From Halalkalibacter oceani (GTDB lineage: Bacteria; Bacillota; Bacilli; Bacillales; Bacillaceae_D), in contig NZ_JAMBOL010000024.1 in NCBI RefSeq assembly GCF_023715605.1, forward strand, positions 1 to 49,681: a DNA stretch of 49,681 bases. The letters are read 5' to 3'. The translations under genes and the position numbers were made by a program. Shown in pieces: positions 43,891-49,681 of the stretch. The notes under the pieces were generated by a model, which saw nothing but the letters and a program-made list of their open reading frames with translations, did not search any database and was not told where the DNA came from. The number at the start of each line of letters is the position of its first letter. Positions within the stretch are counted from its first letter, which is position 1.

Positions 43891-45675
43891 ATGGCTATTA
43901 TTCAAATTGAAGCCGAGGATTGGATGATTACAGCTGGGCTGATTGGTCTTGTCCGTTTATTTCCAGAAGATGAACAGATGATCACCAAAACGGGGGTGAC
44001 GATTCATTCTCACCATATTGAGCAATTGCCTGAGCGCTACTTCTCTTATTTATTAAAGACGTTTAGCATTGTTGAAAGAGATGTCGGCCGGATGAGCTGG
44101 TATACATCGCAATTGAAACGACAGCCTGAAAAAGCGAAGCAATATGCAGCAGATGTTCGAAAAATGATGAATGAGCAATTAAAGAAAGTAGAGAAGTATT
44201 TCCCCACTTCCAAAGAATGTAAAGAATTGAACGAGATTACTGAGGCACTGAAGTTAGTGAAAAAAGATGAGAATGCAGAAAAAGTGGAGGAAGCTGTTCA
44301 GGCCTACCGACGGATAATGTCTACACCATTTATTGATAAGAAACTTACACTAAACTACGTAAAAGCTGTTATTCTATCTCCTTTTTTTGGTCAACCGAGT
44401 TTCTTTCAGCCTGTTTTTAATGCAAAATCATTAGAAGAACATATCTACCAGCTTGAGCGGGATTTTACCTATCCGGCAAAAATGGAATTAGAACTGTATG
44501 AACAAATAACAAGACAAACAGAGGGACAAGCTATTTTAGGATATTTAGAGCGTAATCAAGAATATAAGCCTTTTAAAGACTGGTACAAAAAATTAAAGAA
44601 AAGAGAAGGCCCAGAAATTCAAGCTTTTTTTGCTGAGTCATTTCCTTGCTCATTTATTTATGACATGGTTGCGACTCAGTCTTTTGAAGAGATGATTTTC
44701 TCTCCTTTGGCTCTTTCAAAAGATAAGGCAGTTAATTTCAATTGGGAGTTTAATAGAAAAAATCCGGTTCCAATCAGCTCACTTGCACGTCTCTTGCTAT
44801 TTTTAGTTCCCATTGGGCTTGCATTTTATACGAGACGAATTGGTTCTCAACTATCAAATGAAACATTACGTTTTGCTGGAATTCTTCTGTCTCAGCAACC
44901 TTTTCCACTAATAGTAAAAGAGAATGAAACCTATCAAACTTTAAGACAAAAAAAGGGAAACTCCTTTGGTGAAGCCGTAGCTACTTTATTAGAGGAAGTA
45001 ACCGATAAAGCACAGAAGCTAACTCATTCCTACTTGTTTGTAGAAGTCTATTCTAGTTATACAACCAAGAAAACATTATTGGATTATTATCATATGCCTC
45101 CGTATTTAGCTTCGTATTTATCGCTTCATGGAAAGGTAATCAGTAAGCTTGGTCATCGTGAGCTAAAAGATGAATTTCTTCGTACTGTGTTAAAAGGACA
45201 AGATCCAAAACGAGTCGTGTTTGATTATTTACGGCTCGCAGTGAACGAATCGTGGCATGCCAAAGGAGCCTATATTGCAACGCAAGAGCGTTGGAGAATT
45301 ATAGAAGCGAGAAAAGGAGCTGAAAACATGGTTAATCAAGATAAGAAGATACATTTTATTTATACTCGGGGAAGGGCATTGCGTGCGGCAATGATAAAGA
45401 GTCGACCTGGAAGTGAAGAGCTGTATCGAGCAAGCGGTGGAAAAAAAGCAGAGGGCATTGCGTATCGTTTATTAAATGCTCTTAAAGCTGGTAATACATC
45501 GGCTTTTATGGATACGATCTTTCGTGTTCATATGGCGGCTGATTTATCGATTCCATCCATTTTTACAGAAACCTATAAGGAAGAAGGGCTGGACTTTGAA
45601 ACAATTGGCAGTGCTTTTATAGCTGGTTTATTAAATCAAGAACGAAAACAAGAAGGAGGACAAGAAAATGGGTAA
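43891..45675 (+). CDS. cas8b: Type I-B Cascade large subunit Cas8b1/Cst1
   Basis: 594-residue protein placed as the Cascade large subunit of the Tneap-type I-B system (Cst1/Cas8b1). It opens EAEDWMITAGLIGLVRLFPEDEQ and has a HHIEQLPERYFSYLLKTF segment typical of Cst1 starts. The rest is largely helical and divergent, as normal for Cas8. It recognises the PAM and helps recruit Cas3. The call rests mainly on the cas6-X-cas7-cas5-cas3 order and on the N-terminus. It overlaps cas7 by 8 nt. Confidence 0.85.
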   Translation: MAIIQIEAEDWMITAGLIGLVRLFPEDEQMITKTGVTIHSHHIEQLPERYFSYLLKTFSIVERDVGRMSWYTSQLKRQPEKAKQYAADVRKMMNEQLKKVEKYFPTSKECKELNEITEALKLVKKDENAEKVEEAVQAYRRIMSTPFIDKKLTLNYVKAVILSPFFGQPSFFQPVFNAKSLEEHIYQLERDFTYPAKMELELYEQITRQTEGQAILGYLERNQEYKPFKDWYKKLKKREGPEIQAFFAESFPCSFIYDMVATQSFEEMIFSPLALSKDKAVNFNWEFNRKNPVPISSLARLLLFLVPIGLAFYTRRIGSQLSNETLRFAGILLSQQPFPLIVKENETYQTLRQKKGNSFGEAVATLLEEVTDKAQKLTHSYLFVEVYSSYTTKKTLLDYYHMPPYLASYLSLHGKVISKLGHRELKDEFLRTVLKGQDPKRVVFDYLRLAVNESWHAKGAYIATQERWRIIEARKGAENMVNQDKKIHFIYTRGRALRAAMIKSRPGSEELYRASGGKKAEGIAYRLLNALKAGNTSAFMDTIFRVHMAADLSIPSIFTETYKEEGLDFETIGSAFIAGLLNQERKQEGGQENG

Positions 45676-46561
45676 AGCACTTACATTTACAGCTATTTTT
45701 AAAGCAAATTCATTAAATTACGGCGAAGGCATTGCCAATGTATCTGAATTGAAAAAAATTCATCGGGGTAACGGGGATGTTTATACGTTTGCATCCCGTC
45801 AGAGTATTCGATATGATATTGTGCGTTTAGGAAATGAATGGTTTGAATGGAATTTAGACACGGTTGATAAGGCGAAAGGGACTTTGCAATTTAGAGAAGA
45901 TCTATCAATTGCCGATTCGGTTGAAATGGATTTATTCGGTTATCTAAAAACAGGGAAAAAATCGCAGAAACGACCAGCTGTAGTTCGTTTGTCCCACGCT
46001 ATTTCGTTAGAACCATATCGTCATGACCTCGAATTTCTGAATAATATGGGCTTGGCAGAGCGTATTGATGAAGCACCTAACCTGGCAAATATCGAGCAAC
46101 ACGAGAGTTTGTACGCATATACAGTAACTGTTGATTTGGACAAGGTAGGTGTGGATCGTGATGTCGTCTTATCAAACGATGAGAAAGTGGAACGTCTACA
46201 TCAATTTCTGGAAGTGATCAAATTGTTGAACCGTAACATTCGTGGACGTCAGGAAAGTCTATCTCCTTTATTTGTTATTGGTGGTGTGTATCCGGCAGCG
46301 AATCCGTTCTTTCTTGGGAGAGTTCAGTTGGAACAAGGCATAAAAAGTTGGAAATTGAATATAGCCGCATTGGTCGATGTAGCGAAAACAACATTTGCAA
46401 ATCAGGTGATTGGTGAATTTACTCACATTGGATTTATACCGGGTTTATTTGCTAATGAAGTCGACTTTTCGCTAGCTGCAGAGGGGAAAGTTGGTTCTGT
46501 CGAGGAATTCTTTGCTGGATTGAAGCAGGAAGTTAGTGCTTATTTTGGAGTAAATAGCTGA
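45668..46561 (+). CDS. cas7: Cascade backbone subunit Cas7 (Cst2/DevR type)
   Basis: 297-residue RAMP-fold Cas7 of the Cst2/DevR group. It has the usual N-terminus (KALTFTAIFKANSLNYGEGIANVSELKKI), then YTFASRQSIRYDIVR, RPAVVRLSHAISLEPYRHDLEFL and late YPAANPFFLGRV. Copies polymerise along the crRNA spacer. GAAGGAGG precedes the ATG, and its stop shares one base with the cas5 start. Confidence 0.93.
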   Translation: MGKALTFTAIFKANSLNYGEGIANVSELKKIHRGNGDVYTFASRQSIRYDIVRLGNEWFEWNLDTVDKAKGTLQFREDLSIADSVEMDLFGYLKTGKKSQKRPAVVRLSHAISLEPYRHDLEFLNNMGLAERIDEAPNLANIEQHESLYAYTVTVDLDKVGVDRDVVLSNDEKVERLHQFLEVIKLLNRNIRGRQESLSPLFVIGGVYPAANPFFLGRVQLEQGIKSWKLNIAALVDVAKTTFANQVIGEFTHIGFIPGLFANEVDFSLAAEGKVGSVEEFFAGLKQEVSAYFGVNS

Positions 46562-47265
46562 TGAAAGTGTTACGGCTAAAACTTTATCAGCAGACTGCAT
46601 GTTACAAAAAGCCGTTTGCCTTTAAAGTCTCCGAAACGTATCCACTGCCTCCATACTCGACGGTGAAAGGCATGCTCCATGCCGTGCTCAATGCAACATC
46701 GTTAATACCGATGAAGTTAAGCATTCAGGGGAGCTACGATACGTTATTAACAGATTATCAAACGCACTATTTTTTTAAAAGTGATAAAACAGACAAGTTT
46801 ACATTGACAGCAGAGGGTCTTGGCTTTGATCGGGGTTTAGAGGGTGATATCACGACAATGCCAATCTATATGCATTTGCTGTATGATGTTACATTATTAA
46901 TTCATGTAAAGGCAACGGAAGCAGTGCTACAACGTTTGCAGGAGCAGCTCCTGTCTGCCACGACTCACCTAAGTTTGGGACGCTGGGAGGATCTTGTTCG
47001 AATAGATGAATGTGAATTGGTGGAAGCTGTTGCAGAGGAAAGAGACAGAGATGTCGTTCTCCCCTATAATGCGTATGTTCCCAAAGAACTGTTAAATGAA
47101 GGTCACTATTTTCCATATAAATTGAATTGGACCTATCGTTCTGTTGATAATGTCCGAATCTGGGATAAGATTGCAGTCGGTTATGTACAAAAGGGCTATA
47201 CACTTAATGCAGAGGAGGAATTGTTATTTGATGAAAAAGGGAGTTGTCTTTTATTTCCTTCCTGA
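46561..47265 (+). CDS. cas5: Cascade subunit Cas5 (Cas5t/Cas5b)
   Basis: 234-residue Cas5. The N-terminal RAMP domain reads VLRLKLYQQTACYKKPFAFKVSETYPLPPYSTVKGMLHAVLNA, typical of Cas5t/Cas5b, with a glycine-containing hairpin and a later HLSLGRWEDLVRI. It caps the 5' handle of crRNA in Cascade. Coupled to cas7 by the TGATG overlap; a hairpin follows. Confidence 0.92.
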   Translation: MKVLRLKLYQQTACYKKPFAFKVSETYPLPPYSTVKGMLHAVLNATSLIPMKLSIQGSYDTLLTDYQTHYFFKSDKTDKFTLTAEGLGFDRGLEGDITTMPIYMHLLYDVTLLIHVKATEAVLQRLQEQLLSATTHLSLGRWEDLVRIDECELVEAVAEERDRDVVLPYNAYVPKELLNEGHYFPYKLNWTYRSVDNVRIWDKIAVGYVQKGYTLNAEEELLFDEKGSCLLFPS

Positions 47266-47270
47266 AGTTA

Positions 47271-47303
47271 AAAAGAAGAAGTCTATCACGGCTTCTTTTT
47301 TTT
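47271..47303 (+). terminator. Attenuator between cas5 and cas3
   Basis: AAAAGAAG at 47271-47278 pairs with CTTCTTTT at 47292-47299, followed by more T. It could reduce cas3 expression relative to Cascade. Confidence 0.6.
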
Positions 47304-47331
47304 GAAAACTATAGGTCTAAGGAGGACAATT

Positions 47332-49557
47332 ATGAAATTCTATGCAAAGTCAAGTCCGATCGAGACAATAAAAGAGCACACAAAAGAACTATTGAAACGG
47401 TATTCTGTTCTTAAAAAAATCTATTATCATCGTTTGCCCCTTGATGATCGAGATTGGGAACTGCTACGAATTGCGGTGCTTTATCATGATATAGGAAAAG
47501 CAGATACTTTTTTTCAAAATAAAATTCGTAAGGTGATTGGGGAGCCGCTTCTTTTAGTCAAGTCAGAGTTTAATGTTCAACATAACTTTCTGTCTATTTT
47601 AGCCATTCCTTTTAAGAGATTAGGTATTCTCAAGGAAGAACAAAAGCTACTGATGCAAATTATAGCGTATCATCATGAGAGAGGGCAGGATCCTAATAAT
47701 GAGGAAGCTGCTTCGAATTATGAACATAATATCCTGCCATTTCGCGAAGAATTGGAAGCTGAAATGGAATTGTCGCTTGAAACGAGTATACGGTCAGCTC
47801 GATTAGAACAGGTAAAGCATCAGGCAAGAATTCGTGAATATGAACCGGAATTATTTAGGCGGTATGTTTTGCTAAAGGGGCTACTCCATCGGCTTGATCA
47901 TGCTGCTTCAGCACATGTACCTATAGAGGTGGGGCTAGAAATGAATGTTGTTGACCATGTAAATCAGTTTTTCAATAAAAAGTTTGAGGGAAGAAAAAAA
48001 CCATTGCAGCATTTCACTGAACAGAATCAAGATAAGCATCTTGTTGTTGTTGCCCAAACGGGTATGGGCAAAACAGAAGCTGGTCTACTCTGGCTAGGCA
48101 AAGAGAAGGGATTTTTTACGTTACCTTTACGAGTAAGCATTAATGCTATGTATGAACGAGTGACTTCGAATGAGAATATAGGCTTTAGCTTGATTGGAGG
48201 AGAAGGGATAGAGGAAGCAACGGGGCTATTACATTCTACTAGCTTGGATTATTTATATGATCGTAGAGAAGCTGATGACGAGGCATTGGAAAAAATGCAT
48301 TCACAATCAAGGGAGTTTGCTAATAAGTTGACTATTTCGACGATTGATCAAGTGTTGAAATTTCCCTTTTATTATCTTGGATTTGAAAAGGAGTATGCCA
48401 CAGTAGTGGGGGCAAAAGTCATTATCGATGAGTTGCAAGCATACGATCCCCGGATCGCTGCATTGCTTGTTCGTGCCATGGTTTTATTGGATGAGCTCGG
48501 AGGTGCTTTCTTGATTATGACAGCCACTCTCCCAGATTTCTATTTTAAAGCTTTAGAACGTGAATTGAGTTCTTCGAAGCGTCCTCTAGTTTATCAGGAG
48601 TTTATTGATGACGAGGTTAAGAGGCATCATATTCATGTAAGAGAAGAAACGATCTTTGATGCAGTTGAAGAGATTGCTCGGGCAGGTGAGATGAATAAAG
48701 TACTTGTGATTTGTAATACGGTGGATCAGGCAAGAAAGGTTTTTAAGCAAATTCATCTTTTGAACGAAGAGTCTTGGCTGTTGCATGCTCGGTTTATTCA
48801 AAAGGATCGACGTAAAAAAGAGAAAGAGATTTTAGCTTTTGCAAATAGTGAAAGGGCAGGTATTTGGGTGACAACCCAATTAGTTGAAGCAAGTCTTGAT
48901 ATTGATTTCGATCGACTATATACGGAAATGGCTACCTTAGATAGCTTGTTTCAACGATTTGGTCGCTGCAATCGTAAAGGAACAAAGCCTATCGAGGCGG
49001 TAAATATCCATGTGATGGCAAAAGAGGTGAGTGGCGTAGGGTCGGTCTACCACGAAGAAATCTATCAGCGCAGTTTAAGGTTAATTCAGTTGGAGCAAGG
49101 ATTGTTAGTAGAATCAAAAAAGCATGCTATGATTCAGGAGCTTTATAATGAAGAGGCTCTTCAGGGGTCAAACTTTAAGCAACAATTTGATGATACATTG
49201 AAAGAGCTGAAGAATCGCCCTTTATATGAAACGAAGAAATTAGAAGCACAGAAACTATTACGAGACATTCAACAAGTCCAAGCTATTCCGGAACGATATA
49301 TAGGAAGTAAGGAAGTTCAAGATGCGCTTCACGAATGGGAACAAGCAACAAAACAGACCAAGCAAAAGAATCAAGTTAAAGCGATCAAAAGGAAGGCACG
49401 CCGTCAAATTGAGCAATTTACAGTTGGAGTAAATCCATTTAAAGCAAAAGAGCTTTTGGGGGAATTCCCCTTAATAAAAGGGCTTTGCATAATTAGATGT
49501 GAATACGATGAAGATTTAGGTCTGTTAATCGATCAAAAAAAAGACCCCTTTTCTTAA
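47332..49557 (+). CDS. cas3: CRISPR helicase-nuclease Cas3
   Basis: 741-residue Cas3 with an N-terminal HD nuclease domain: H16 (IKEHTKELL), H52-D53 in LYHDIGKADTFFQNKI, then QHNFLSILA and YHHERG. The superfamily 2 helicase follows: Walker A AQTGMGKTEAG near residue 240, motif II IIDELQ near 366 (DELQ rather than DEAH/DEVH), motif III MTATLP near 396, motif VI QRFGRCNRKG near 541. It degrades Cascade-bound target DNA. ATG at 47332 follows GGAGG; an upstream frame overlapping the attenuator lacks a site. Complete in this window. Confidence 0.95.
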   Translation: MKFYAKSSPIETIKEHTKELLKRYSVLKKIYYHRLPLDDRDWELLRIAVLYHDIGKADTFFQNKIRKVIGEPLLLVKSEFNVQHNFLSILAIPFKRLGILKEEQKLLMQIIAYHHERGQDPNNEEAASNYEHNILPFREELEAEMELSLETSIRSARLEQVKHQARIREYEPELFRRYVLLKGLLHRLDHAASAHVPIEVGLEMNVVDHVNQFFNKKFEGRKKPLQHFTEQNQDKHLVVVAQTGMGKTEAGLLWLGKEKGFFTLPLRVSINAMYERVTSNENIGFSLIGGEGIEEATGLLHSTSLDYLYDRREADDEALEKMHSQSREFANKLTISTIDQVLKFPFYYLGFEKEYATVVGAKVIIDELQAYDPRIAALLVRAMVLLDELGGAFLIMTATLPDFYFKALERELSSSKRPLVYQEFIDDEVKRHHIHVREETIFDAVEEIARAGEMNKVLVICNTVDQARKVFKQIHLLNEESWLLHARFIQKDRRKKEKEILAFANSERAGIWVTTQLVEASLDIDFDRLYTEMATLDSLFQRFGRCNRKGTKPIEAVNIHVMAKEVSGVGSVYHEEIYQRSLRLIQLEQGLLVESKKHAMIQELYNEEALQGSNFKQQFDDTLKELKNRPLYETKKLEAQKLLRDIQQVQAIPERYIGSKEVQDALHEWEQATKQTKQKNQVKAIKRKARRQIEQFTVGVNPFKAKELLGEFPLIKGLCIIRCEYDEDLGLLIDQKKDPFS

Positions 49558-49681
49558 GGAGCATTCCTGTAATGAAGAAATTTGAGGATTGAACAAAAAA
49601 GAGCCCTCTTGGTATTATACGAGGTGTCCAAAGCTTCGAAGCAAAAATGGACCCTTAAATTAGTAACCAAGGAGGACTCGT
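49558..49681 (+). other. Downstream of cas3, window edge
   Basis: 124 bases without a gene. AAGGAGG at 49669-49675 is a ribosome binding site for a gene starting beyond the window; in type I-B loci this would usually be cas4 or cas1. This is inference only. Confidence 0.4.

Noticed and set aside
49571-49591. Tiny frame MKKFED after cas3
   Set aside because: Six codons; too short to support.

Overview
The window reads as a chromosomal segment of a low-to-mid GC, endospore-forming Firmicute of the Bacillaceae. The grounds are strong AGGAGG-type ribosome binding sites, GTG/TTG starts, a Bacillus-type 82-residue [4Fe-4S] ferredoxin, an Sda-like sporulation checkpoint peptide, a YwjA-type exporter behind a Fur box, and a Yuk/Yue-type ESX (type VII) secretion locus. 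Two futalosine-route menaquinone genes (mqnB, mqnD) set it apart from B. subtilis, which makes menaquinone by the men route. Species cannot be fixed from the sequence alone.

Layout. (1) 151-15740: a catabolic region. It holds an HpcH/HpaI aldolase; a soluble redox trio (4Fe-4S ferredoxin, fumarate-reductase-like flavoprotein, SdhB-like 2Fe-2S protein) with an M20-fold protein; a GntR/FCD regulator; a DctPQM TRAP transporter; a TRZ/ATZ-type amidohydrolase; and a complete three-subunit xanthine-dehydrogenase-family molybdoenzyme with its XdhC and MocA maturation factors. The same 13-bp palindrome lies before the ferredoxin operon and before the GntR gene, which suggests one regulon. My reading is import, hydroxylation, reduction, ring opening and cleavage of an unidentified (probably N-heterocyclic) acid. 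(2) 15963-21044: small units. These are a holin/amidase lysis pair without a prophage, an XRE regulator, a NIPSNAP protein behind a cre-like site, a small membrane protein, an Sda-like peptide, a hypothetical protein, and a Fur-boxed ABC exporter. (3) 21323-34692: a complete ESX locus (yukE-D-C-B, yueB, yueC/essA) running directly into an LXG effector module (YwqH-like and YwqI-like partners, LXG protein, DUF4176 protein, membrane protein and lipoprotein as immunity candidates). (4) 34759-37497: mqnB, mqnD and a flavin monooxygenase-like gene. (5) 37947-49557: a type I-B (Tneap-like) CRISPR-Cas locus. It has 58 repeats by my count and 57 spacers, a leader at its right end, a WYL regulator, then cas6-cas8b1-cas7-cas5-cas3. 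Adaptation genes (cas4/1/2) are not in the window and may follow it.

How it works together: the TRAP transporter, molybdoenzyme, redox trio, hydrolases and aldolase look like one catabolic route. The ESX machine and its LXG module look like one antagonism system. The array and cas operon form an interference module probably governed by the WYL protein. Repeat decay at the left end and perfect repeats on the right imply leftward transcription of the array and spacer acquisition next to the WYL gene. All functional calls come from reading the sequence and recalling families; no database search was run.
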